Of a DNA stretch of 64,000 bases, positions 1 through 7,667 are shown in pieces. Positions within the stretch are counted from its first letter, which is position 1, and every line of letters starts with the position of its first letter. The stretch is from positions 124,001 through 188,000 of the forward strand of contig NZ_LPVY01000020.1 of assembly GCF_001613805.1 (NCBI RefSeq), in the 5' to 3' direction. The notes under the pieces were generated by a model. That model had not been told where the DNA came from. It saw only the letters and a program-made list of their open reading frames with translations, and did not search any database. Both the position numbers and the translations under genes were made by a program. Source of the DNA: Thalassospira lucentensis (GTDB lineage Bacteria; Pseudomonadota; Alphaproteobacteria; Rhodospirillales; Thalassospiraceae).

Positions 1-175
1 GCGGTGCCATCGGGGCAGGGCGCGCGCCATTGCCGTTGCTGCCGGGTTTTTCGGGCAGCGGTTCGACATCGGGTGGCGGCGGGAAACTGTTATGGTTGGC
101 CCGGGCACGCGGGGCGGGATTGCCATCGTCGGGCAGGTCAACCGGCAAGGAATTGGGAAAAACTGCGTTCGCCAC
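1..175 (-). CDS. Probable TRAP transporter small permease (DctQ-type), N-terminus only
   Basis: This is an open frame running off the left edge of the window, with 58 codons visible. The start is read as GTG at 175-173 because AGGAG lies 7 bases upstream. The visible part is hydrophilic and rich in proline, asparagine and acidic residues, with no membrane segment yet. The gene directly upstream on the same strand is a TRAP solute-binding protein. In the DctP-DctQ-DctM order the next gene is the four-helix small permease, so the family call is inferred from position and not from a domain. A proline-rich cytoplasmic extension of this length before the first helix would be unusual. It could also be an unrelated protein. 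Confidence 0.42.
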   Translation of the reverse strand, partial: MANAVFPNSLPVDLPDDGNPAPRARANHNSFPPPPDVEPLPEKPGSNGNGARPAPMAP

Positions 176-205
176 GCTGGGACTCCTGAAGATCAAGGTC
201 GTCGC

Positions 206-258
206 AAAAAAGCGGAAAAGAAGTGGCGCCGGCATGCAGGGCATGCACCCGGCGCCAC
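206..258 (-). terminator. Intercistronic hairpin between dctP-like gene and downstream permease
   Basis: The arms GTGGCGCCGG (223-232) and CCGGCGCCAC (249-258) are perfectly complementary, with a further ATGC/GCAT pairing inside. On the minus strand the hairpin is followed by T-rich sequence (A-rich at 206-220 on the plus strand). It lies just after the binding-protein stop codon. In transporter operons such hairpins commonly stabilise or partly terminate the message, so the binding protein is made in excess over the permease. That role is inferred. Confidence 0.6.
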
Positions 259-265
259 GACACCA

Positions 266-1273
266 TTATTCGACAGAAAGAGCCATATCGAGCATTTCCT
301 GACCGCCCGGGGTTTCTTCGACAAACTTGGCATAGGACGTCTGCTTGGCGAGGTCCTGCCATGCCTTGAAGTCGGCGTCGGTCAGATCGGCGATTTCAAC
401 ACCGGCATCCTTGAAGACCGTGACACTGGCAGCGTCTTCTTTACGGGCTTCTTCGGAATAGAAGGCCTCGGCCTTTTTGGCAGCCGCAGCAAGGGCGTCT
501 TTCTGGGCGTCGTTCAGACCGTCATAGGTTTTCTTCGACATCAGAACCGGCTGATACATGAACCACAGCGCGTTGGCACCCGCCGGGGTATAGCATTTCA
601 CCTGTTCGTAAATGCGATACGAAACGAAGCTGGACGAACTGGTGTTGGTGGCATCCAGAACGCCGGTCTGCATCGCCGGATAGATTTCCGAGCTTGGCAT
701 TGCGGCGATGGATGCACCGGCACCCTGAAGCATCTGTTCGAAGGATTTGCCGGCTGCACGAATTTGCAGGCCTTTGACATCATCCGGAACCCGGATGCAG
801 CCCTTGGTCGAGGCAAAGCCACCGGCCAGCCAGCCCTTGGCAATGGTAACAACCCCGTTTTCGTTCAGAAGTTCTTCCATTTTTGCCATGAAGGGCGAGT
901 TATTCAGACGATCGGCATGGTCATGGTTTTTCACCAGTGCCGGCATCAGGGTCAGGTTGGTTGCCGGAATACGACCACCGGCATAGGCCAGCGGATAGAC
1001 GATCATGTCAAGCTGGCCGCGTTCCATCGGAGTCCACTGTTCGTTCGCCTTGAACAGCGAGCCGGACGGGAAAATCTGGATTTCCAGATCGACATTGGCG
1101 GCTTTGACTTCGTCGGCAATGATCTGCGCGACTTTGTGACGGACATCGCCGGTCGACCACTGGTGCGACAGCTTGAGCGTTTCCGCATCAGCGTTCGAGG
1201 ACATACCGAAGGCGGCGATGGACAGGGTGATGGCGGCGACAGACGCCGACAGAGTACGTTTGAAAATCTTCAT
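266..1273 (-). CDS. TRAP transporter solute-binding protein (DctP family)
   Basis: This is a 335-residue periplasmic binding protein of a tripartite ATP-independent transporter. It captures an organic acid and hands it to the small and large permease subunits. Residues 1 to about 28 form a Sec signal peptide: a KxxKR n-region, a hydrophobic core and an alanine-rich cleavage site before ETLKLSHQW. The conserved core arginine lies in KGLQIRAAG, followed by the MPSSEIYPAMQTGVLDA region typical of the family. The start was placed at the ATG preceded by GGGAGGAAAAG; a longer frame begins 14 codons upstream but lacks a better site. The gene is divergent from a GntR/FCD regulator, a usual arrangement for sugar-acid and dicarboxylate TRAP systems. 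The substrate cannot be told from sequence. It is clearly a different paralogue from the dctP at 39530-40525. Confidence 0.9.
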   Translation of the reverse strand: MKIFKRTLSASVAAITLSIAAFGMSSNADAETLKLSHQWSTGDVRHKVAQIIADEVKAANVDLEIQIFPSGSLFKANEQWTPMERGQLDMIVYPLAYAGGRIPATNLTLMPALVKNHDHADRLNNSPFMAKMEELLNENGVVTIAKGWLAGGFASTKGCIRVPDDVKGLQIRAAGKSFEQMLQGAGASIAAMPSSEIYPAMQTGVLDATNTSSSSFVSYRIYEQVKCYTPAGANALWFMYQPVLMSKKTYDGLNDAQKDALAAAAKKAEAFYSEEARKEDAASVTVFKDAGVEIADLTDADFKAWQDLAKQTSYAKFVEETPGGQEMLDMALSVE

Positions 1274-1399
1274 CTTTTCCTCCCGGATGAAGCATGCGTT
1301 TCTGGATGCATTCATGACGCGTTTGCACGTCTTTTTATTGGTGCGGATTTCGCAATATCAAAAAGCGTTACAGATTTCTGGCATCCTGTCTACGGGTTT

Positions 1400-1564
1400 T
1401 TGTATACCAGAAATGTGTATTGCAGTGCCACAGATGTGCGCCTGAGGATTGCAGCCATTTTCCCGGTTTTCTGCGATTGAACTTTTGCATCGCAACAGAA
1501 TTTCGATGCAGGGCAGCACGGAAAAGGCTTTGCGCGGTACCATTTTCTATGTTCTGGTATACCA
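1400..1564. promoter_or_regulatory. Pair of FadR/FCD-type GntR operators between TRAP operon and its regulator
   Basis: Two ten-base palindromic sites fit the pattern TNGT-N2-ACCA: TTGTATACCA at 1400-1409 and TGGTATACCA at 1555-1564. They lie in the 319-base divergent region, one about 130 bases before the TRAP start and the other about 30 bases before the GntR start. FCD-class GntR proteins bind TNGT-N(0-3)-ACNA half-sites, so the adjacent regulator probably binds both and controls the operon and itself. Binding by that regulator is inferred. Confidence 0.55.
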
Positions 1565-1592
1565 CGATTGCAGCGTAAGGATGAGGCTTCCC

Positions 1593-2270
1593 ATGTCACG
1601 GAACGGCAAGCTCGCCACCGACCTGGTTCAGAAACTTGAACGCGATATTGTCACCGGTGTACTTAAACCCGGCGACAAGCTGGACGAGCGCAGCCTGTCG
1701 GAACGGTTCGGCGTTTCACGCACCCCCGTGCGCGAGGCCCTGCAAACGCTGGCGGGGTCCGGACTGGTCGCGACGATGCCTCGTCGCGGGACGATTGTTG
1801 CCTCGATCACGGTGGCCGATCTGATCGAAATGTTCGAAGTCATGGCCGAACTCGAAGCCATGTGCGCGCGCCTTGCCGCACGTCGCATGCCGCGTGCGGA
1901 TATCGAAAAGCTGATTGCACTTGGCAACGAATGCAGCGAGCTTCAGGAACATGCGGATGCCGATGCCTATTACGAGGCCAACGTCAATTTCCACGAAGTG
2001 ATCTATTCCGGATGCCGCAACAGCTTCCTCGAACGCCAGACCAAGAATGTGCGCAACCGGCTCGCACCCTATCGGCGTTTGCAGTTGCACCGGCCGGGCC
2101 GGGTGAAAAAATCCAATGCCGAGCATTCCGAAATCCTCGAAGCGATCTCGACCGGTGATGCCGAACGGGCGGGCAAGCTGATGCACCAGCATGTCGCGGT
2201 CCAGGGCGAGGCCTTAAACGATCTTCTTGCCATCGTGCCGCGCGGCTATCTGGAACCACTGGCAAGCTAG
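1593..2270 (+). CDS. GntR-family transcriptional regulator, FCD (FadR-like) subfamily
   Basis: This is a 225-residue DNA-binding regulator. The N-terminal winged helix (residues about 10-75) contains SERFGVSRTPVREALQTL, the classic GntR recognition helix. The rest is an all-helical FCD ligand domain with the metal-binding pattern of Asp/His residues (NVNFHEVIY, and a late HQHV histidine). FCD regulators sense small organic acids, often the substrate of the neighbouring transporter. The start was chosen at the ATG at 1593 because GAGG sits 7 bases upstream; another in-frame ATG at 1581 is poorly spaced. It is divergent from the TRAP binding protein and ends 32 bases before tlyA. It probably represses the TRAP operon. 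Confidence 0.88.
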   Translation: MSRNGKLATDLVQKLERDIVTGVLKPGDKLDERSLSERFGVSRTPVREALQTLAGSGLVATMPRRGTIVASITVADLIEMFEVMAELEAMCARLAARRMPRADIEKLIALGNECSELQEHADADAYYEANVNFHEVIYSGCRNSFLERQTKNVRNRLAPYRRLQLHRPGRVKKSNAEHSEILEAISTGDAERAGKLMHQHVAVQGEALNDLLAIVPRGYLEPLAS

Positions 2271-2302
2271 ACGCTTGCGCTGCTTTGCGTTAAAACCCGC
2301 GC

Positions 2303-3043
2303 ATGGCAAAGAAACGTTTGGATCAGTTGCTTGTCGAACGCGGACTGGTGGAAACCCGGTCCAAGGCGCAGGCTTTCATCATGGCAGGCAATGTCTTTAG
2401 CGGCGAGCAACGGCTCGATAAGCCGGGGTTGCAATGCAAGGAGGACATTTCACTGACCCTGCGCGGGCAACCCCATCCGTGGGTGTCGCGCGGCGGGCTC
2501 AAGCTTGAAAAGGGGCTTGCCGAGTTCGGTGTTGATGTCACCGGTTTTACCGCGATTGATGTCGGCTCCTCGACCGGCGGTTTTACCGATGTCTTGCTGC
2601 AAAACGGTGCGGCCAAGGTCTTTGCCGTCGATGTCGGGCAGGGGCAGCTTGACTGGAAACTGCGCAATGACGACAGGGTTGTCGTGATGGAAAAGACCAA
2701 TGCGCGTCACATCACGTCCGAACAAATTCCCGATCCCATTGATATCGTCGTCTGCGACGCCAGCTTCATCGGCCTTCGTACCGTGCTTCCGGCAAGCCTT
2801 GATCTGGTCAAACCGGGCGGTTGGCTGATTGCATTGATCAAACCGCAATTCGAAGTCGGCAAGGAACGCGTCGGGAAAAAGGGTGTGGTCCGTGAACCGG
2901 AACTGCATCAGGAAGTCTGTGATACCATTTCCGGCTGGCTGGAAAGTCTTCCGCGCTGGGAGGTGCTTGGCATCGCGACAAGCCCGATCACCGGACCCGA
3001 AGGCAATGTCGAATTTCTGATTGGTGGGCGGAAATCGGCGTAA
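2303..3043 (+). CDS. tlyA: TlyA-family rRNA 2'-O-methyltransferase (hemolysin A family)
   Basis: This is a 246-residue protein with an N-terminal S4 RNA-binding domain (residues 1-60, starting KKRLDQLLVERGL) and a Rossmann FtsJ-like methyltransferase domain (about 80-240). The SAM-binding motif is AIDVGSSTGGFTDVLLQNGA, and the catalytic tetrad is supplied by lysines and Asp/Glu in VCDASF and ALIKPQFE. TlyA proteins 2'-O-methylate cytidines in 16S and 23S rRNA. Some members were first called hemolysins; that is a historical label. No good ribosome-binding site precedes the ATG, so it may be co-transcribed with the GntR gene 32 bases upstream. It is not next to dxs here, unlike in some relatives. 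Confidence 0.93.
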   Translation: MAKKRLDQLLVERGLVETRSKAQAFIMAGNVFSGEQRLDKPGLQCKEDISLTLRGQPHPWVSRGGLKLEKGLAEFGVDVTGFTAIDVGSSTGGFTDVLLQNGAAKVFAVDVGQGQLDWKLRNDDRVVVMEKTNARHITSEQIPDPIDIVVCDASFIGLRTVLPASLDLVKPGGWLIALIKPQFEVGKERVGKKGVVREPELHQEVCDTISGWLESLPRWEVLGIATSPITGPEGNVEFLIGGRKSA

Positions 3044-3074
3044 TCAATGCCGATTCCCGCCAATAGTGGTGGGT

Positions 3075-3503
3075 TTATTTGCCGATTGCTTTCAGGAAAT
3101 GATCGATCCCGGCCTGGGCGCAATCCTGATCCTGCGGCGGGGTGCCGGAACTGACACCGATCCCGCCGACAACATCCCCGTCCACCGATACCGGCAAACC
3201 GCCAGCCACAATCGACAGGCGACCGCCACATTCGGAATCGATGCCAAATGCCACCATGCCCGGTTGGGCGGCGGCGGCATATTCGTGGGTGGCCTTGCGA
3301 GCACCTGCGGCGGTAAATGCCTTGTCCTGAGCAATCGTGGTGCTGGTGACCTTGCCGCCATCCATGCGTTCAAAGGCAATCAGCACACCGGATTCATCGG
3401 TGATGGCGATGCACATGGGAATACCGATTTCGGTGGCGCGATTGCGTGCGCCTTCGATCAGTATTTTGGCGTCATCGATCGACAGGCGTTTGATGGTCAG
3501 CAT
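3075..3503 (-). CDS. GlcG/HbpS family (DUF336) heme-binding-like protein
   Basis: This 142-residue single-domain protein of the GlcG/HbpS (Haem_degrading) family starts MLTIKRLSIDDAKILIEGA. It has the conserved DxxGxLIAFERMDG segment and the C-terminal GGLPV...GGIGVSSGTPPQDQDCAQAG motif. Members occur next to glycolate or diol catabolic genes or bind heme; the molecular role is mostly unknown. The start was taken at the internal ATG preceded by GGAGAC, which discards 17 upstream residues unlike the family. It is convergent with tlyA and lies about 100 bases downstream of the LysR gene on the same strand, so the two may share a transcript. No signal peptide is seen, so it is probably cytoplasmic. 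Confidence 0.85.
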   Translation of the reverse strand: MLTIKRLSIDDAKILIEGARNRATEIGIPMCIAITDESGVLIAFERMDGGKVTSTTIAQDKAFTAAGARKATHEYAAAAQPGMVAFGIDSECGGRLSIVAGGLPVSVDGDVVGGIGVSSGTPPQDQDCAQAGIDHFLKAIGK

Positions 3504-3599
3504 CGGGCGTCTCCGGCAGGGTGTTATTGAAACGGCTGTTTCTTGCCGGGGCATCTTATGGGCGGCGTTATCGGGCGATCAACCGCATAAAAAGTCTTT

Positions 3600-4529
3600 T
3601 CATATGGTGGAAGAAACCGGTGCCATGGCAGGCGCAATTGTGCCGGTCACACTGTGATTGTCTCCGTCGCTATCTGCTGGTGTTGACGGGGCGAGGGCCG
3701 CAATCGCACCAAGGGCGAGTTCCCGAACCGCAGGATTGGCCTGTTCGCGCACCAGAAGCGCGATGTCGATCTTTGGCAGTGGCGGTAAGGATGGATCATC
3801 AACAATCTGCATTCCGGCATATTCAGCCGTACAGCGCGGCATCGCCCCCAGCGCATGACCGCCATCAATTGCCGTGATGATCATGGAATTGGAGTCGCTG
3901 CTGTGGCTGATGCGAAAGGCGATGTTCTGTTGTGACAGGACTTCTGTCACGGAACGGCGGATCACGCAGCCATCATGGAACATCGACAGGCGAAGCGGAC
4001 GTGCCTGATGGTCAAACCCGGCATCCGCCACCCAGACCAGCGGTTCGGATGTCACATGCAGGCTGGGTGTTTCGGGATCTGCCGTCAGGATCGCCAGATC
4101 AAGATCGCCATTGGCGACCCGTTTGCCGAGATTGCGACTGATATCCGCATGGCAGCTGATTTCTGTTTCCGGTAGGCGCAGGGCCGCAATCCGCAGGATT
4201 TCCGGCAGATAGATCGCGGCATAATCGTCGGGAAGCCCGATGCGCAGCACGGCCGGTGCCGCATCAAGAAGATCGGCCAGCATCTTGTCGTTCAGGCCTA
4301 TAATCCCCTCGGCATAGGATTTGACGACAAGTCCGGTTGTGGTTGGGGTGATGGCGTTGCGGTCGCGCGTAATCAGCGGCGCGCCAACGGTATCTTCAAG
4401 CTTTTTGATCTGCTGGCTGATGGCGGGTTGCGTGCGCAAAAGGCGTTCGGCCGTGCGTGTGAAACTTTGGGTATCCAGCACGGTCAGAAACGTTCTGAGC
4501 AGATCGATATCGACATTCAGAAGAGCCAT
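3600..4529 (-). CDS. LysR-family transcriptional regulator
   Basis: This 309-residue LysR regulator has an N-terminal winged helix (residues 4-65, FTRTAERLLRTQPAISQQIKKLE). It is followed by a LysR substrate domain of periplasmic-binding fold, beginning about residue 93 with VLRIGLPDDYAAIYLPEILR. The last 30 residues are low-complexity Ser/Asp. It is divergent from an EamA-type exporter across 232 bases, the standard layout for a regulator and the transporter it controls. An imperfect dyad GATA-ATCGC-TATC sits in that gap at about 4591-4603. The inducer is not predictable. Confidence 0.88.
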   Translation of the reverse strand: MALLNVDIDLLRTFLTVLDTQSFTRTAERLLRTQPAISQQIKKLEDTVGAPLITRDRNAITPTTTGLVVKSYAEGIIGLNDKMLADLLDAAPAVLRIGLPDDYAAIYLPEILRIAALRLPETEISCHADISRNLGKRVANGDLDLAILTADPETPSLHVTSEPLVWVADAGFDHQARPLRLSMFHDGCVIRRSVTEVLSQQNIAFRISHSSDSNSMIITAIDGGHALGAMPRCTAEYAGMQIVDDPSLPPLPKIDIALLVREQANPAVRELALGAIAALAPSTPADSDGDNHSVTGTIAPAMAPVSSTI

Positions 4530-4761
4530 AAGCGCAATTTATCCCGACAATAAGGCGAAGCAATTTCACATCGATATAGCACCGCTGCAAGATAATCGCT
4601 ATCAGCCAGGGCGCATTTTGCACAACCTGCACCTCGCTATCGTTTCGAAAGACCAGACCATGCCCCGTGCCTTACCTGACACCCTTCGCAATGCCGGAAG
4701 TACATCTGTTACTCCCTCCGCCACCACGGACATTGCGCAGCGAGAAGAAGGATTAAAGCTG

Positions 4762-5658
4762 ATGGTTCAGTCATCATTCTGGGCTATTGCGACCCTTGTT
4801 GTGGCCGCAATTCTGATGGGGCTCGGTCCGATTTTTGTGCGTTATAGCGGTGTGTCACCCGATGCCTCGGCTTTCTGGCGTGTCGCGCTCGCAGCCCCCG
4901 TGTTGGGCGCGACCGTCTTTTTGATGCCAGCAGGATCATCAAAACCAGCCAACGAAAATGGCGTTTCCGCGCGCAAGCATGGTGACACGGGGTTGATGAT
5001 CCTTGCCGGTCTTTTCTTCGCAGCCGACCTTGTTGCCTGCCATATGGCGATTGAAATGACGACGGTCGGCAATGCGATTTTGCTTAACAACCTTGCCCCG
5101 GTGATTATCGGGTTCCTTGGTCTGTTTGGCATTGCGCGCAAGCCCGGCATGATGTTCTGGTGCGGGGTACCGTTTGCCGTTATTGGCGGCTATTTCCTGT
5201 TCCGCGCCAGTGAAACCGGGGCCGGATCCATGCGCGGCGATGCCTTGGCCGTTCTGGCCGCCTTTTTCTATGCCGGTTATCTGATTGTCATCAGCCGTCT
5301 GCGCCGTAATCACAACGCGGTATCAATCATGTTCTGGAGCACCCTGACCACCATGATCGCCCTTGGCGTGATGATGCTGATCAAAGGAACTTTCGTTCTG
5401 CCGCCGCACATCACGGGCTGGCTGGCGCTGATCGGGCTGGCGATGCTGGTGCATGTTCTGGGGCAGGGAATGGTATCGGTCGGGCTTAAGCGCGTGGATG
5501 AAGCCACCGGATCGATGATCCTGCTGTTGCAGCCCTTTGTTGCCTCGATCCTAGGGGCGGTGATTTTGGGAGAGGTCCTTAATCAGTGGCATATCATGGG
5601 CAGTGCGGCGGTGGTCGTGGCCCTTTTGATCGCAACCCGGCGCCGCCGCACTTTATAG
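4762..5658 (+). CDS. EamA/DMT-family membrane transporter
   Basis: This is a ten-helix inner-membrane protein of 298 residues with two EamA repeats (roughly residues 10-145 and 155-295), the drug/metabolite transporter superfamily. It probably exports a small metabolite. Helix 1 starts FWAIATLVVAAILMG; the second repeat has the EATGSMILLLQPFVASILGAVILGE motif typical of these proteins. The start was placed at ATG 4762 behind AAGGA with 9-base spacing; an in-frame ATG at 4660 would add 34 hydrophilic residues without a good ribosome site. It is divergent from a LysR regulator and its stop lies 3 bases from the convergent DUF2269 gene. Confidence 0.87.
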   Translation: MVQSSFWAIATLVVAAILMGLGPIFVRYSGVSPDASAFWRVALAAPVLGATVFLMPAGSSKPANENGVSARKHGDTGLMILAGLFFAADLVACHMAIEMTTVGNAILLNNLAPVIIGFLGLFGIARKPGMMFWCGVPFAVIGGYFLFRASETGAGSMRGDALAVLAAFFYAGYLIVISRLRRNHNAVSIMFWSTLTTMIALGVMMLIKGTFVLPPHITGWLALIGLAMLVHVLGQGMVSVGLKRVDEATGSMILLLQPFVASILGAVILGEVLNQWHIMGSAAVVVALLIATRRRRTL

Positions 5659-5661
5659 GCA

Positions 5662-6129
5662 TTAACGGGCGATCATGAACCAAAGCGTACCGACCGGCAG
5701 CAACGTTGCCGCAATGCCCAGCATCGTCCAAAGCTTTACGCATTTGTCATAGGCCACCGGCATGGCGGCTTCGCCCGCCGCCACCGTTTGGGCGGCAATC
5801 CGCGACATATAAAGCTGCAAGGGCAAAAGCCCGACCAGCCACAGCACGGCCGCCATCGCAAACAGACTGATACCCATCGTCAGATGCGGGCTATCGGAAA
5901 GTGAAGTGCCGCCGGCATGAAACAGCCCGACACCACCAATCACCACCAGTGCCGCGCCAAAGGCGGTAAAAGCCAGATCGGTGACATTCACCAGCCGGCA
6001 GGCAAAGGCAATAACCACCGGATTTTTCGTACGATCCGCCAGGCTTTTCCAGACTGCGGTGACGATGATATTGCCCAGAAACAGCACGGCACCCAGAAGG
6101 TGAATGAATTTGACGGTGGTGTATTCCAT
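5662..6129 (-). CDS. DUF2269-family predicted integral membrane protein
   Basis: This is a 155-residue protein with four predicted membrane helices (residues about 5-27, 45-70, 82-108, 130-153). It has the family signature KFIHLLGAVLFLGNIIVTAVWK at the start and a conserved histidine in helix 1. The function of DUF2269 is unknown. It follows the TetR gene on the same strand by 32 bases and probably forms an operon with it under the palindrome at 6797-6823. That makes it the likely regulated target. Confidence 0.8.
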   Translation of the reverse strand: MEYTTVKFIHLLGAVLFLGNIIVTAVWKSLADRTKNPVVIAFACRLVNVTDLAFTAFGAALVVIGGVGLFHAGGTSLSDSPHLTMGISLFAMAAVLWLVGLLPLQLYMSRIAAQTVAAGEAAMPVAYDKCVKLWTMLGIAATLLPVGTLWFMIAR

Positions 6130-6161
6130 CTTTGGCGGCCTTTGAATTGCGGATATCGGGA

Positions 6162-6767
6162 TCAGGAATTTTCAGGGGCTGTCAGGTCTTCGGCAAGAAG
6201 CCCCAGCACAAAATCATCAAGTTCCTGATCGGCAGGCGGAACAATCATGCCGTCAATCACCAGCATGGCGATGCCGTGTGCACGGCTCCATGCCGCAAGG
6301 GCGCGGTTATAGGCGGTGGCTGCTTCGTTCAGGGTCATATCGGCACGACGATCAACTGATGTAACGGCGCGTTGCAAAACGTCAAACGCATTATCGGCCG
6401 CCTCGCGAAGTTCTGGATATTGATCGAGCGGCGGACGTTCCCGGCCAAAGATCAGGCGAAAATGCTGCGGGAAATCGACCGCGAAATGCACATAAGCCGC
6501 ACCAAGCGCCATGATCCGTTCTTCGTGCTTCTGGACATTGGCCGCGACATTTTCCAGCCGTTCTGCAAAGCGTTCAAACGCATCAATCGCCACTGCCGCC
6601 AAAATGCCATCCTTACCGTCAAAATGACGATAGGGCGCTGCTTCCGACACACCGGTCATGCGCGCCAGCCGCCGCAGCGAAAGCCCGCTCGGACCTTCTT
6701 CGTTCAGGATGTTTTCGGCTTTTTGCAGCAGGACATTGCGGACGTCACCGTGGTGGTATTTTCCCAT
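6162..6767 (-). CDS. TetR-family transcriptional regulator
   Basis: This is a 201-residue TetR repressor. The N-terminal helix-turn-helix occupies residues about 5-55 (GPSGLSLRRLARMTGVSEAAPYRHFDGKDGILAAVA), followed by a helical ligand domain of the WHG (TetR_C_13) type. The start at 6767 (MGKYHHGDV) matches the usual N-terminus of this subfamily. An earlier in-frame ATG at 6800 lies inside the operator palindrome and would put the start codon under the repressor, so it is less likely. It is followed by the DUF2269 gene, with autoregulation through 6797-6823 inferred. Confidence 0.87.
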   Translation of the reverse strand: MGKYHHGDVRNVLLQKAENILNEEGPSGLSLRRLARMTGVSEAAPYRHFDGKDGILAAVAIDAFERFAERLENVAANVQKHEERIMALGAAYVHFAVDFPQHFRLIFGRERPPLDQYPELREAADNAFDVLQRAVTSVDRRADMTLNEAATAYNRALAAWSRAHGIAMLVIDGMIVPPADQELDDFVLGLLAEDLTAPENS

Positions 6768-6796
6768 AAGCTCGTATTCCGGTTTCTTGTATTCTT

Positions 6797-6823
6797 GCAT
6801 ATGTTAATGTCGTTAACATATGC
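6797..6823. promoter_or_regulatory. 27-bp TetR-type operator palindrome
   Basis: GCATATGTTAA (6797-6807) and TTAACATATGC (6813-6823) form a perfect 11-base inverted repeat around the spacer TGTCG. It lies 30 bases upstream of the chosen TetR start. This is the size and position expected of a TetR autoregulatory operator. Confidence 0.7.
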
Positions 6824-6898
6824 GCCTGATGCAGCAAAATGCAAGCCAAAAATGCCCGAAAAGAGATTCTTGGTGTCGGAACGGAAAAACGGTCCTGA

Positions 6899-7531
6899 TC
6901 AGGCCAGAATAAAATCGAACCGCGCGATGTCGCCGTCAGATGCTTTTTGAACATCCATCAGCAGTGCCGGGTTAAACAGAAAGTCCCGCGCGTTGTGGGC
7001 TTCGCCGGGGAAATAAAGCTGTGTGGTCAGAACCCGGTCGTCCCCGTTTCGCACCTTGACGTGATAATGCGGGGTTCGGCTGCCATATTCGGCGGGGCGG
7101 ATGGTTTCGAAAAAGTACCGGCCATCGGCATCGGTTTTCTGATAACCGCGTAACCGGAAACCGCGATTGTCATATTCGCCGTCGCGATTGGCATGCCAAA
7201 GATCGACGATTGCACCGCTGATCGGCTGGCAATCGCGGGTCAGGACAAACCCGATCAGGGTTACCGGATCACCATCTGCATCGCCACGAAAATCGGATTT
7301 TTCCGGGGGCTGGTTGCTGTAAAACGGGCCTTCGGTGCTGCTGCGGGTTGGTTCATCATCGGTGCCACAGGATAGCGTGATGTCGCGTTTTATTGGCTGG
7401 GCGCGCAAGATTGGCGCAAACATCCCCACGGAAATGCCTGAAATGCCAGCCGCGCTGGCGGCAAGCCAGCCTTGCAACAGGCTGCGGCGGGTTGGCATGG
7501 CGTGACTTTGCTCAGGTCCTGATAACGGCAT
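6899..7531 (-). CDS. Intradiol ring-cleavage dioxygenase-like protein with Tat signal
   Basis: This is a 210-residue protein of the protocatechuate 3,4-dioxygenase / catechol 1,2-dioxygenase fold. The N-terminus carries a twin-arginine signal (TRRSLLQGWLAASAAG), so it is probably exported folded to the periplasm. The non-heme Fe(III) ligands of the family are recognisable as Tyr in GEYDN, Tyr in AEYGS and two histidines in TPHYHVKV. STEGPFY near residue 65 is the usual entry to the domain. The start at 7531 has AGGGG upstream; an internal ATG at 7498 would begin directly at the Tat motif. Exported members of this family are widespread and their substrates are mostly unproven. It is 131 bases upstream of the TetR gene and probably a separate unit. 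Confidence 0.82.
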   Translation of the reverse strand: MPLSGPEQSHAMPTRRSLLQGWLAASAAGISGISVGMFAPILRAQPIKRDITLSCGTDDEPTRSSTEGPFYSNQPPEKSDFRGDADGDPVTLIGFVLTRDCQPISGAIVDLWHANRDGEYDNRGFRLRGYQKTDADGRYFFETIRPAEYGSRTPHYHVKVRNGDDRVLTTQLYFPGEAHNARDFLFNPALLMDVQKASDGDIARFDFILA

Positions 7532-7667
7532 GCGGTATTGCCCCTTTCATCACCATCAGGCATCTAACCGCACGTGGAATGCGGGCTGTCTGATAAAAGC
7601 GAGATAGCGGCTTTTGTCCAAAAATCAACGCCCTCATGCAATTGGTGATGAAAAGCGATTGGCGAAT

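Noticed and set aside
92-1480. 462-codon open frame on the plus strand
   Set aside because: It is antisense to the TRAP binding protein and lacks a ribosome site and any family features; high GC keeps the opposite frame open.
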